Positions 48,825 through 60,423 of a stretch of 64,000 nucleotides of DNA are shown here, in pieces; within the stretch, counting starts at the first letter, position 1; each line of letters begins with the position of its first letter. Location of the stretch: contig NW_025942174.1 of assembly GCF_000764305.2 (NCBI RefSeq), positions 220,134 through 284,133 of the forward strand, written 5' to 3'. Position numbers and translations under genes: made by a program. The notes beneath the pieces are model-generated. The model saw only the letters and a program-made list of their open reading frames with translations. It did not search any database and had not been told where the DNA came from. Source of the DNA: Hyalella azteca (taxonomy: Eukaryota > Arthropoda > Malacostraca > Amphipoda > Hyalellidae).

Positions 48825-49298
48825 TACGCGGCCGCGGCAGCTGTCTCCATCAGCGCCTCCATCAGCAACATCAACGGCACCCACATCAGCGGGGACGGCC
48901 CTGCCGGGGACATGTCTACTGCTGCCATATCTACATCGAGTCTACTTTCCTCTTCTAATGACTCTAGTAGGGTCGGAAATCTACCCATACCTACAACAAT
49001 TCCTCTCAGTCTACCTTCTACTTCTACACCGAGCTTGTCAAACCCAATGATGAATCTCAACTCCCAAACTGGTCTTCCTCCACTACCCTGTCTTCCATCA
49101 ACTCTGCCCTCAGGTCTTGGTGGAGTGCCCGCCTCTTCCCTCCTCTACTACCCTCACCCCACCTACCCTCTTGCCCTTACTGCCCTCACAGCCACTGATA
49201 GAATATCTTCTAAGACTTCTTCCATAGCAGACCTGCGACTCAAGGCAAGGAAACATGCTGAGTCATTCGCCATGGCCAGCGCTTCGCTTCAGGACTGA
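48825..49298 (+). CDS. Shox: Shox terminal coding exon 6 (OAR domain)
   Basis: Encodes residues 742-898 and the TGA stop. It opens with YAAAAAVSISASISNI, passes through an S/T/P/L-rich stretch and ends with an OAR motif, SSIADLRLKARKHAE (residues 873-887, bases 49218-49262). The OAR (otp, aristaless, rax) motif regulates transactivation in paired-like proteins and is the family's C-terminal hallmark. In most SHOX proteins the end follows shortly after it; here an SFAMASASLQD tail is added. The acceptor is GTGTGTTGCAG|TAC, phase 0. Confidence 0.95.
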   Translation, partial: YAAAAAVSISASISNINGTHISGDGPAGDMSTAAISTSSLLSSSNDSSRVGNLPIPTTIPLSLPSTSTPSLSNPMMNLNSQTGLPPLPCLPSTLPSGLGGVPASSLLYYPHPTYPLALTALTATDRISSKTSSIADLRLKARKHAESFAMASASLQD

Positions 49299-52200
49299 AT
49301 TGCTGTGCCAGTGATGAAAACAACTCAACGGCCGTGAACTGCTCCAAGAAAAGTAAAATTTATGCATTTTTGCATAAAATTGTTTAAAACACAAACATGT
49401 ATAATGTTTTTATTTCAAATAAGATTACCCAAGACGAACTGATGTTCGTTATTAACGCTCACGTTGTGTTTTTGTTAGTGTGCAATAATAGTAATATGAA
49501 CTTTACCTGTTATCGTAAAGACTGGAAATACCGACATAATTAATATCAAACTCTTAATTTAGGTGACGACCCAACACATGAACTATGCTGGGGCAAAGGT
49601 CCACGAGTTGCCGGGAAATGTTTTCGCTGTATGTTTCTGCCATGCAGATCTTTAATTGCGGTTCATGGGTTCTTTGTAATCCATTTTAAGAAGAAGTCTT
49701 CAGCCCTCGTTATTGTTAAAAAAAAGTATAGAATGAATTGGTGGTATTCTGAAGTTTTACTATTTTTAGCAAATCAATAGTTGGTTTTGTTATGATCAGT
49801 TGTGATCACAATGTTATATTGAAGGATGACCTACCCGTTCATCTGTTTTTAGCCGCTGCGTCATTTGGTTCTGGTAAGAGATGGTCAAGAAAATTCCCTT
49901 TTTGTTATGATTCGTTGTTGATTCTGCTTTATTTATATATATAGCAATTTCACTGTCGATGATTCTATTAGCAAAGACCTTTTCAATAAAATTTGCTTGA
50001 AATTTCTAACTTAGATATATAAATCACTCCTGGGTGAATGGGTCTTAATAGCTCGTTTGGACGAGGTCATGGATTGTGCTCGTTTGTAGTGTCCTGGACA
50101 TTCTCTGGCTGCGGTCGATCGATCAGTCCTTCTCGACATCAACAGACTTTTAATACACTTATGTGACGCTCGAATAATGTATAACTTGGTCGAACATAGC
50201 TAACTAGGGAAGTGTAAGTCTCTTTCGAATTCAACACTATGTTTCAAGACAGCATTCCGTTCAAAGGCAGGACGCAGTTTTTCAGTTGTTCTTAATTAAC
50301 CTTAAACGATAACGAAAATTTCGCTGACGTAAATGATGCTTGATCTGTTCATGCGAAAATTATTTAGTTTCAATTTTCTCTATTTATATTTACCCCGAAT
50401 TGTAAACACTCCTCTCACTAGTAGAACGATGTTCACCAAACGAAGGCAGCGACCTGCATGACATCGAGGAACTTTCATACAACAGAACACGTAAACTTTA
50501 TGTTCTAGAATCTAGATCGATTAACTGATTAACAGACCATGTACCAATACACAAATTAAATGCTCTAAAAAAACGTAATCCGCTCCATCGATACAAATGA
50601 TGCGCTTTCCGACCACATCAAATATGAGGAAATATGCGGCGTTCTGGCGCGACGGAATCACGAAAAAAAAAAACTGAGGGGCGGTGGCTTGATGATGAAC
50701 TGGCGAAACGTCGAAGTCGTAGGCAGAAACATTCTGTCGTACATATACGGAGAAATTTATTGCAAGCACTGATGTTTGCCAGTACTTTTATCTACGATTT
50801 TCTGCTTTTTTCAGAGGCAAGGCTTTGAGCGAGCGTTTCTTTTCAGTAATCTACGGATCGAGGAAAATAGCGTTGAAGGACCATTCAAATGCTCGGTCTC
50901 GCTGTTTCGGAATTTTGTATTAAATATTATCTTGAATAATTAAGAATGTCAAATTTAGCCAAAGGAATAAGTCATTCATGGTAACTATCGTGTTTTAATA
51001 CAAAAACCCTCTCGATTTATCGCATAATTACCTTTTGCAGTATTGAATAATCTGTTTCGTTCTCAAGCATGTTGGTGGTCACCTGTGCATGGATACTGTG
51101 TTTGTGCTCAAGTGCAATAAAAGCGCAGTTTATAAATGATTCAGACACTATCAGTGTAGATTAGCAAACCGTTTGTAACCTCGCACATCGTATCGTCGCA
51201 TACAGTGATTTTTTTTTAATTTGTACATACGTTTATTATGCTCTATTGTAACTAGTGTAAAGTGTGCATCTCATTCGTTCTATGTGCTACAATTCAGCAA
51301 TATATAAGTAATGTTCTCTGTATAAATGTATATTATTCATGTTGAATACAATTGAACGTCTTTAAGGCTCAATTTATTATCCCGTCTTATTGAAGTCATT
51401 AAAAGTCGCTAATTTTATGCAGGAGATGTTCTAACTGAAGGCACATTCTCTACATTTATTTTTCACAACTCAACTTAGTGGATGTAAGAAATTCCTAAAT
51501 ATATCATTTTATATTTTGAAGCGTCTCTTAGTAAAATTAGTTCACACGGTTTAGGTATATATATTAGAAAGCGTTTCTGGCCAATGTAACATCAAATGTG
51601 CCAACATATTAATTAATATGATTGAAAGAATTTCCACGTGTCAAGTCAATTTAATAATATAGGATTACTTTAATGTGCAGCATTTTGATGCTGCTTTGTG
51701 TTGTATATTAGCTATTCAGTATTAAATATATTTTAAATTTAAAAATTAAATTTGTTAAATTGTAAAAATGTCATATTCGTTCTCATTGAAGGTCGAAATG
51801 AAGTTGTGGTTCCGAACATTCAGTATCAAAATTTTTCTTTGGACAAACTTTACCACATTCAGGACTTATTATTTTATTTAAATACCTTAATAGAACCTGA
51901 GGCATTTACTTCAAGGACTGACAAGTTGTATGACGAGGTGAAAGTTTTGTAAGACGAATCGTTGGCAGCAGTGTTCTCACATCAAAATAATTACATCGCA
52001 TTTTGTGACTGCATCCTATTTCTTATACCTACAGGAATACCGCTTCTTCGCGATGTCAGATAAGTGGATAAGTCTGGATGTAAGTCAAGCTATCAAACCT
52101 CTTTAACAGTTAACGTATTAAATCGATTATATCAAAATTAAGACTCCTAGGAATAATATTGCTCAGAAATTTGACAGGAAATAATGTTAACAATAATTAT

Positions 52201-52800
52201 GAATGGGTTGTTATATGCACCAATAAAAAATTCTGGTGTGCCCGGTATTTCATTTTTACGACTCATCTTCTTACAATCAAGTGGATCAGGGAAGGCATAG
52301 TGGTTACAGTTCAGAATCACAAGTTTGGAGGAGTAAGTTGCGAGTTTAGAATCCCAGCTAGCTGTGAATTCTGAGATGTCTAGAAACACCGACAAACCGG
52401 ATTTGGGCTATTCAATACTGACCCCAATATTAAAATTTATGATTGATAAATAGAAAAACTGTCATTTTAGCGTGAAAGTAACCGTGTGCCACAAATTTAA
52501 CTATTATATAATCCGGAGAACAAATTGACCGGAGAACTTTGATTAGTTAACTAGTTCAAATTGTAATTGTTGACTTTGTTCAATCACGCATTATTATATA
52601 TAATGCGATTGCGTCACTTTTGAATAAATATAAATTCCTAAGCTGATACAAAGATTTTGAAAATGAGTATCATTAAGATATAAATTCATGGAACAAATGA
52701 CGCTGTGAGATGAATCTCAAATTCATAAGAGAAATTGGAGGTGTTCACCTGAGTAACTTCCTGTATTGAACTAGAGTGCGAACATAAATATTGCCTTTCG
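49299..52800. other. Shox 3' UTR and intergenic DNA; no tandem arrays
   Basis: Possible polyadenylation signals AATAAA lie at 49985-49990 and 51116-51121. The sequence is AT-rich and unique-looking, and the minisatellites so common upstream are absent. No further coding frame on either strand carries a recognisable domain; the frame at 50521-50769 (-) is unsupported. Confidence 0.55.
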
Positions 52801-52986
52801 GGCTCCCGTGTGTCGTGTCGTGTGAGTCGTGAGAGACTGAGAGCGAGACAGCAACTTCGAAAGGCGGTTGATGGTAGATTGTGTTCAATGCGTTGTGACT
52901 GTGTAATTTCTCGTATTAGTTGCAGAACGTGTCCGAAGTCCATAAAGGTTTATTGTTGCGTAAAAGTGCAATAAGTGGTTTTAAAA
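52801..52986 (+). promoter_or_regulatory. Likely 5' UTR/promoter-proximal region of the next gene
   Basis: A locally CpG-richer stretch with CGTGTGTCGTGTCGTGTGAG and several TCGTGAGAG words precedes an ATG in a fair context (AAAAATGTCT). No TATA box is obvious. The start of transcription is not placed. Confidence 0.35.
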
Positions 52987-53218
52987 ATGTCTTTAGGCCA
53001 GCTTACAGCTAACTATGCGGACTCAGACGAAGAGCAGTTTAATGATTCATTAGAGGAGAAGAAATCGTCAAGCCGCCGCACCAGTTCTTCAACAAAATCA
53101 CCAGCTGACACTGGAAAAAGAAAAACCTCAGACGATTTAGAGGAAAGTGATACCAAAAGTAGTCACGTGGCACCAGAACTGCCTAAATCACTGGATACTT
53201 CAAGTACTTCTTTCACAG
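52987..53218 (+). CDS. Probable first coding exon of an unidentified acidic/serine-rich protein
   Basis: Starts MSLGQLTANYADSDEEQF and continues as a serine-, lysine- and glutamate-rich stretch for 77 codons, ending TTCACAG|GTTAAT with one base of the next codon. I chose the ATG at 52987 since the longer frame begins with GTG. A short hydrophobic opening followed by NYADSDEE resembles the N-termini of several nuclear or splicing-associated proteins, but I cannot assign a family. The serine/lysine composition suggests disorder. A phase-compatible exon follows at 53555. Later exons, if any, were not found in the window. Confidence 0.5.
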
Positions 53219-53281
53219 GTTAATAAAGTTAGGCCTAACTTTAATTGGTAGACCGTTAGTCTTGGTAATAAGATAAGGTTA

Positions 53282-53994
53282 GGGTAAACGCGGTATATTC
53301 CGACATCGTAGGTAATTCCGTCACCTCTCCAGCTTTTCCTTTACCTATATTAAGCTTTGATTTAGTTCCATGCGTTTGTTGATGGTTGAAATGGTGAGTG
53401 GTGACATCATGCATTTGTGAGTCAAAATCATAGTGGCAAACCAACGATTTTTTAGAATCAGTTCAATTTTAATTTCCTCATTCACACAAGAATTTAACCA
53501 ATTATTTATAATGATAATTCTGGTATCCAAGATACTTTACTGGTCTACTTATAGGACTCAAAAATGAACTTGAGGAAGAGTCTAAAAAACTATCTGCTTT
53601 GCCACTATGGTCAAAATACTGCCAAAACACTAGGTCTTGGTCATCTAGTGGGAAAATATTGAGATCCAAAGAGAGACAATGCATGCCACATGGTGAGATC
53701 ATCGAAAAATGTGTCAAATTTGACAGTTGACATGGCTCTACCAAATAGTGAATAACTGTTTTTATAGGAAGAATATTATGGTTTGAGACTTTTAAATACG
53801 TCTGTGATTACAGTGTGGAATTCTAGAGGGATAATAAATTAACCAGTACACATAGCATATTGGAAAGCAGGACCTAAGTGAAGTGTTTTGAGAGTCATGT
53901 GAAGGCAACAGAACTTACGTAACGCATACGTTTTTTTTATAGTTTTTCATTTCTCGATGCGTCCTTAATGTGTCGGAATATACTGCGTTTACCC
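53282..53994. mobile_element. TIR-bounded 713-bp segment with TA target duplication
   Basis: GGGTAAACGCGGTATATTCC at 53282 is mirrored by GGAATATACTGCGTTTACCC ending at 53994, one mismatch in the first 20 bases, with a TA dinucleotide directly outside each end (53280-53281, 53995-53996). That is the layout of a Tc1/mariner-type MITE. Unusually it encloses a possible exon (53555-53692) of the gene starting at 52987. No transposase signature is visible inside. Two separate insertions in opposite orientation would be an alternative. Confidence 0.7.
53555..53692 (+). CDS. Possible second coding exon of the 52987 gene, inside a TIR-bounded segment
   Basis: TCTACTTATAG|GA at 53554 completes the glycine codon left open by the first exon and reads GLKNELEEESKKLSALPLWS to CMPH, ending ATG|GTGAGA, a good donor, in the same phase (1). 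The 46-codon length and correct phase at both ends favour a real exon. Against it: the acceptor has a weak pyrimidine tract, and it lies between inverted repeats of a likely mobile element. If unspliced at 53693, the frame ends at a TGA about 17 codons later. I do not recognise the family. Confidence 0.4.
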
Positions 53995-53996
53995 TA

Positions 53997-54791
53997 TAAG
54001 GCTCTTCTCAGGAAAATCAGGCAAAAATTTCCAAAAATTGCAGATAGCTAAGAAATAAATTATTCTATAGGTAAGTGATAGGATAATAGGATTATAGGTA
54101 ATATATGAAAAATATAGGCAAAATACAATCTGGAAAATCTGGCAGTCTTATAGAGGTTATAGGTAAAAACAGGTGTTTTACTTACAATGGTTAGAAAACA
54201 GCAGGCAAAAATCAGCCATTTTTCAAATTATTTATGGAAGAAATTGGGCAAAGGCCAATTAGGCCATGGTCAGGAAGATGTGCCAGGTGTGCTGAAATTT
54301 ATATTGTCAGTTAATCAACCTGCGCGGTGTGCCTTACTATGCCGGTAAAAAAATGCGCCGTGCGCGGCACTCATGAAAGGCAATGACTCATGAAAGGAAT
54401 AATGAAAATAATGATGCGCAACAGCACTAGCTATCACACACCCGTCACACCGTACACACAAACGTATATCCACAACCACATTGTGTTCTGGTTGGATATG
54501 AGTTGACTAGATTGCTAACACGTCAACCCAGGTAGGAAGATTCTTTCATAGATCACAATTCAAGCGGACATGAATCACAGAATTAAAGAAGGCGACATCG
54601 CGTGAGATGTGCCATCGGATCCTCCCAGTGATTGACTGGTTGCGGCAATTAGGGTACAAACCTGTACGTCAACAGTACGAAGTACGAACCTGCTGTATGC
54701 CAACATCAGAACTACTTTCCTGACATCCTCCCGGCCGCCGGCCGGCAAAATAGACACAATCAATACCTAATAACAATGTGCACAAATGGAC
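53997..54791. other. Intronic or intergenic DNA; nothing firmly recognised
   Basis: A short frame near 54240-54310 reads RPWSGRCARCAE, faintly like the cysteine-rich end of a piggyBac-type transposase, but it breaks quickly and I do not call it. Confidence 0.4.
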
Positions 54792-55756
54792 TACTGTAAA
54801 ATGGTGTAACTTAGACCACTTTGTTTTATAAATGATGCCATTTTTTTACTAGCTAAATTAAACTTGAATTGAAACATGCAAAATACAGGTCTATACTCTA
54901 GCTTCACTCATCATAAATTGCTGGCTCCTGCCTCTCATAGTCTTCATGTCATTTCAAAAAAAGTGATGGTCTTTGTTACCCCAGCTCTTGGGGTATCTTA
55001 GACCGGGTGGTAAAATCAATTATATTTTTTTGTAAAATAACTCCAAATAACTCCAGGTTTTGGTGCATTGTAGTAGAACTCTTCTAGTTACATATGCAAA
55101 TGACAAACTTGAGGAAAGTGTCATAGTTTGCAAATGGGGGGCGCCGCCCCATAATGAGGGAAATGTGACTACCTAATGGCAGTGCTGATGGGGTAATATT
55201 GACTGGCTTGGAAATTAAGTTAAAATTACCATATATAAGACTCCGTAGAGTCTGAAACATAAAGAAAAAACATAAATAGGCTGTCAAACATAAAATATGT
55301 TATATATAGTAATTATATATTAACTTCCAAGCCTTTCTATGTTACCCCATCAGGGCTGACATTAGGTGGTCTAAGTTCCCCCATTTGGGGGCGGTGCCCC
55401 CCATTTGCAAACTATGACACTGTCCTAAAATTTGTCATTTGCATATGTAACTAGAAGAGTTCTACTACAATGCATCAAAACCTGGAGTTATTTAACCAAA
55501 AAATAAAAAAATTGGAGGGGGTACTCTGACAGGCTTTAAAAAATAGCTTTTTTTAGTGGGTCACATTTTTAACCTATTAGACATGCAAATTTTTTATATC
55601 TTTCTATTGTGTTATGTAGCCTCAGTATTAGGCCTTTAATGCCCATTGACAAAATTTTTCTATGTCAAATAGTTTTTGAGTTTTGGGGGTTTTTGCTAAA
55701 AAAGCAAAAAGTGATCTAAGTTACCCCGCCGGTCTAAGTTACCTCATTTTACGGTA
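54792..55756. mobile_element. Non-autonomous TA-flanked MITE, ~965 bp, copy A
   Basis: The ends are TACTGTAAAATGGTGTAACT and, mirrored, AGTTACCTCATTTTACGGTA, so terminal inverted repeats of about 24 bp include a TA duplication. Long internal arms also pair: 55053-55150 is the inverse of 55387-55493, including AGTAGAACTCTTCTAGTTAC and the palindromic GGGGGGCGCCGCCCC. No transposase is encoded. A second copy in the same orientation lies at 59786. Confidence 0.85.
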
Positions 55757-56681
55757 TATAAATTAAGTCAATATGACATAATTATAGAGCGTAATTAGAC
55801 TATGTGATATAAAACATTCAAGAAGAAATTTCGCTCTGCAAAATTTTCTTCCAGAGTCTGTAACTAATTCTACAGAACAAACAAGGTTATCATTACCAAT
55901 AATCAATGAATTACTCTTCCTAATTTCCCAAGTACCGTACACAAGTATGATTGCTATGAATTTGTACAATATCTCCTATCTCAACACTGGATAGTATTAC
56001 TAGAAGTTACATTACTGGACTGAGATCTTTCACGAAGTGAAGTCAGATAGTCCAAATGATTGCAAGTTAAACATTTGGGAAGGATGGTCTTTTCATTCAG
56101 GGATGGGTCGCAAATATCTTCAATGTTGATGGGTCTGAAATTTCCCTGATTCAACGACCATTAATCAATAGTGATGGTGTTATTGGTTGCAAATCATTGA
56201 TATCTTCTGTAAGATAAGTCAATGGTCTGTCCTTTATTTTTGCTTCATTTGAGCAATTATGGTTTCCAAATCTGGGTGCGTTATGCTATGTTATGTATAC
56301 TTTGAATGGGAAAAAATTGTAACTATAATATGAAAATTGTTACGTAGGTTATCATAGCACAAATTGCAGTAGAGTATCAAGGTTGCAGTTTTGCCACCAC
56401 CCTTCATTGAATTATCCCGTCTTTTTTCTAAAATTCAACAATCTCTCTTCTAGCAAAGTTTTCGAAATTCATTAGCTACATAAAATATGGTACTCTGCAG
56501 CGGTGGTTGAGTTCCGGTTGACATGACGTTCGTTTGCTTGTTTGACACTTAATTTTGTAAAGATTGCTTCAGAAATAAATTAATCATTGTCATTCCCATG
56601 ATTCACCCTCAATGTAATGTAGCTAACAATAGGTATTGAATGGCTTTATTCATACATACATGTATCTATTAAACTTTTACA
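55757..56681. other. AT-rich DNA between elements; nothing recognised
   Basis: Unique sequence with no supported frame on either strand. It ends in the left copy of the hAT target duplication (CTTTTACA, 56674-56681). Confidence 0.5.
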
Positions 56682-57070
56682 CAGGGTTGGCAATGATTAA
56701 ATCAAAATGATTAAATCATGTGATTAAATCACTTGATTTTTTTATTTTATTTATTTATTTGAGTTTTTCATATATTTAATATGTTTAGTGACAGTCTTTA
56801 GTTTATATTAAGGTACCTATTGTTATTCATGGTTTAGTATAAATGTACTATGAATGACAAATTGGTATATAAACTTGTTGCCTTTAGTGTGTATTGGGTT
56901 CCAATAAATTGAATGTTTTTGGTACAGAGGCATCAAGTGTGCAATACATTGTACGTAGCTAGCAGCTTAGCTAATTCTTATAAGGCTATAAGTAGTCTTT
57001 GACTAACTATTTGACTATTTGTTATATATTAATACACAATATACAATTTAAATGTGTTAGCTAGCTTATA

Positions 57071-57861
57071 CAGGGTGGGGCAGAACTGATTGAACAATTT
57101 TAAGGCAAAATAAAAGAGTAATGGAGGTACATAAAGAAGAAAGTTTATTTTCCTTGAGATTAGCATAACATACCATTTAGAATACTTATGTTTTGAAAAC
57201 AATATCAGGAAGATGGTGTCTGTTAGCTGCATCACACTGTTGAAGTCGTTCTCGGAAGTTTCCTACAGCACGTTCACAAATATGGCGAGGTATGGCCACA
57301 ACCTCTGCCGCAATAATCTGTCCCCTTAGCTGTGGTAGGGTGTGAGGGCAACTTCTGAACACCATTTCTTTTAGATGTCCCAAAAGAAAGAAATCACAAA
57401 TGCTCAAATCAGGTGATTTCACAGGCCACTGTAAATCACCCCTCAGAGACACCAGACGTCCGGGAAACATGCGTTTCAAAACATTGAGTGACATTCAGGC
57501 TGTGTGAGCTGTAGCCCCATCCTGCTGGAACCACATGTCTCCCAATGCTTCATTTTCAACTATGTTTTCCTTCCTGGGCTGCAAGAAATTTTGCAACATT
57601 GCAGCATAGTGATCGGAATTCACTGTTACGGTTACTCCCTCCTCTGAGGGAGTGTAATGCAGTGTAATGCAGCTAACAGTGTAATGCAGCTAACAGTGTA
57701 ATGCAGCTAACAGACACCATCTTCCTGATATTGTTTTCAAAACATAAGTATTCTAAATGGTATGTTATGCTAACCTCTAGGAAAATAAACTTTCTTCTTT
57801 ATGTACCTCCATTACTCTTTTTTTTACCTCAAGACTGCTCAATCGGTTCTGCCCCACCCTG
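57071..57861 (-). mobile_element. Nested Tc1/mariner-superfamily derivative, 791 bp, TA-flanked
   Basis: The ends are CAGGGTGGGGCAGAACTGAT and, mirrored, ATCGGTTCTGCCCCACCCTG, with TA outside both. Arms of about 160 bp are mirror images (57071-57230 against 57703-57861), so both arms include the last 13 codons and stop of the transposase in opposite directions. The single-copy middle holds the rest of a broken minus-strand transposase. It lies within the hAT-like element and is therefore younger than it. Confidence 0.9.
57186..57660 (-). pseudogene. Tc1/mariner-like transposase, C-terminal half with a nonsense codon
   Basis: Reading on the minus strand, VNSDHYAAML is followed by MWFQQDGATAHTA, a TGA stop at about 57495-57497, then MSLNVLKRMFPGR and WPVKSPDLSICDFFLLGHLK, ending NRHHLPDIVFKT and a stop. 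QQDGATAHT and SPDLSICDFFL carry the second and third catalytic acidic residues of this superfamily. The N-terminal DNA-binding half is missing and the in-frame stop lies between catalytic residues, so the enzyme is dead. It is related to, but distinct from, the relic at 45152. Confidence 0.9.
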
Positions 57862-58677
57862 TATATTGAGAGGTTGAGATTGTATTGACCTTTTAGGCAA
57901 TTAGAAAGATTTTCCATCCTAATACGAGTATTCTAATTAAAATATTTAATTTCAATCTTTAAATATGAGAATTTAAAACTATAAACAAAACAATTACAAT
58001 CATAAGACTATATGTAAAATATTTAAATGCAGTGAATGGATATAAAATATTTGAATTGTGCACATGTTAATTTCAAACAGTGTTAGCTTTTCTCATAATT
58101 CAAGTCTAGTTTCAAGTCGTTTCAGAATTGTTTGGTTATCATTCAGTTTATGTTTAGTATTGGTTTATTGGTCTGAATTAAGTGGGAACAGTGCAGTCAG
58201 TCACTCAGTCACTACTAGTCAGTGTGTATAGAGGGTAGAGTCTGGTAGATTTATAAGACATAAAAGTAGTAGATCTATTGATAGTGCTGTGCACTGTGCT
58301 ATCAGCTACATGTATATTGAAGCCAGTTAAATGGTCAATATTTAGCTCATTACCTTGCTCCATCCAAACTTTACAAAGCTAATGAATAGACTTATAAATA
58401 ATTGTTTACCCAAAAATCCCTAAGTGGTAAACACCACCTTGGCCTGTTGGCCATTATTGAAGGCAATAAGTGCCCTTTTTAGCCATCCATTATGATCCAT
58501 ATACTGTTATTGTTAGTAGGCTAATTGCAACATAGAAAATAATACTTCAAAAAGACAAAAATGCTGAAAAAAATTAAAATAAATAAAAAAAATCATGAAA
58601 AAAATAAAAAAAATAATTGATTTTTGATTTTTTTGATTTAAAAAAAAGTAAAAAAAATCACCAACCCTGCTTTTACA

Positions 58678-59785
58678 TTTTAAGATCTGATGGAAGCGGC
58701 GAGCATCTTTAACAATACAAGAATGTACATAAAAACTAATGATCTTGAAGCAGGCTTCACAAAAAAATGCAATTCAACATGGCTATAATTAAATAAAGAT
58801 CATTACCACTACTTGTAGTTTAATAAACATGAAACCTCCCTATTAAAAAGTTAGATTTCATTGGTCAATAAAGTTTATATCAACTACGCCAGTCAAACCA
58901 ACAATAATAAAATACAAGAAATGTTTGGGTTGCTTCTGGCGTTCCGCTTACTGGATACAGAACATACGGTAATCGTAAACTGCAGCTATTACAGTCACGG
59001 TAGGTAAACAGGCGGTGTCGCCATATGCTTGGAGAAAATTTCTTCTAAAATAAAGTTCTAGATTTCTCATTCACTAAATTCCCATGTCAAGAAAAATTAT
59101 ATATTATTGAAGGATAATTAAAGGCATACTGTAGTACTGAGTATTTTGTCTGTTCCTCAACAAACTGCTCTTGCGCGGCATAGAATTGATGGCCGGGATT
59201 GCGCAAACACCTGCGCAAAAAGAAAATATTTAGATAATTTTGCGCAAACTGCCCGAACCTATGACTTCCAAAAACTCATTATGCGTGTGAAAATTCCCCA
59301 AAAACCTACATCATCCTGAGTGTGGGGCAAAGGTGATTATACTATACAGGTAAATAACTAAAATTGTCTGCAAGCAAAAGTGAAGAATTATATAAAAATT
59401 TTATAGAAGCCACTCAATCGCCAGACGAATGTAAAGGACGGCTTAACATTGATCAAGAACCATAGTAACAAGTGGCAAACCAGAGATCTTTAACGCATTT
59501 TCTCATTTATGGAATAAATGCACTATCATTTGTGCTCACCATGTTTGTCTGTCAGTCTGAGACTTAATGTTTTTGTTGACGAGAAAATGCTCACTCTCTA
59601 ACTCACTGCAGTGAGTACTGAGTTATATTTTTTTAGAATCTGCTCATTTTCAATTTCCTTATCTATGCACTTTGTACCTAGATGTAGTACGTTTAATTGC
59701 ATCTTCTGCAAAACTGCAAATATATACCATGCTTCATGATAATTTGTAATGTTTCTTTGGTTGGTACATTAGCATACAAGCTATG
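58678..59785. other. AT-rich DNA between elements; nothing recognised
   Basis: No repeats or frames above background. TTGCGCAAAC words recur near 59195-59252. Confidence 0.5.
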
Positions 59786-60423
59786 TACCGTAAAATGGGG
59801 TAACTTTGACCACATTTTTTTTTCAAAATGATGCCATTTTTTTACTAGATAAGTTAAACTTAAACTGAAACATGCAAAATACAGGTCTATACTCTAGCTT
59901 TACTCACCATAAATTGCTGGCTCCTGCCTCTCATAGTTTTGATGTAATTTCAAAAAAAAGTGATGGTCTTTGTTGCCCCAGCTCTGGGGGTTTCTTTGAC
60001 CGGGTGGTGAAATCAATTTTATTTTTTGGTAAAATAACTCCAAATAACTCCATGCATTGTAGTAGAACTCTTTTAGTTACATATGCAAAAGAAAAATTTT
60101 AGGAAAGTGTCATAGTTTACAAATGGGGGGCGTTGCCCCCAAATGGGCGAAATGTGACCATCTAATGGCAGCCGTGACGGGGTAACATTGACCGGTTTGG
60201 AAATTAAGTTAAAATTACCATATATAAGACTCTGTAGAGTCTGAAACATAAAGAAAAACACATTAATAGGTGTATCAAACATAAAATATGTTATATTGCT
60301 ACCTATGGTAATTTTAACTTAATTTCCAAGCCGGTCAATGTTACCCCGTCACAGCTGCCATTAGGTGGTCAAAGTTATCCCATTTGCAAACTATGACACT
60401 TTCCTAAAATTTGTCTTTTGCAA
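59786..60423. mobile_element. MITE copy B (same family as 54792-55756), truncated on the right
   Basis: Starts TACCGTAAAATGGGGTAACT and follows copy A through AAATACAGGTCTATACTCTA and GTGATGGTCTTTGTT to the internal inverted arm. Alignment stops in GTCTTTTGCA at about 60422, where copy A continues to its right TIR. The remainder is absent because another element begins here. Confidence 0.85.

Larger units (their letters stand above)
56682..58669. mobile_element. hAT-like non-autonomous element with perfect 8-bp TSD
   Basis: Begins CAGGGTTGGCAATGATT and ends AAAAAATCACCAACCCTG, so the termini mirror each other as CAGGGTTGG, typical of hAT transposons. The 8-bp target duplication CTTTTACA is exact on both sides (56674-56681 and 58670-58677). 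No hAT transposase (BED or dimerisation domain) is seen; the interior is AT-rich with GATTAAATCA repeats at the left and poly-A/T-rich sequence at the right. A Tc1/mariner derivative is nested at 57071-57861. Confidence 0.9.

Noticed and set aside
54240..54310. RPWSGRCARCAE stretch resembling a piggyBac C-terminal cysteine-rich domain
   Set aside because: The frame stops within a few codons and no TTAA-flanked termini or catalytic aspartates were seen nearby.
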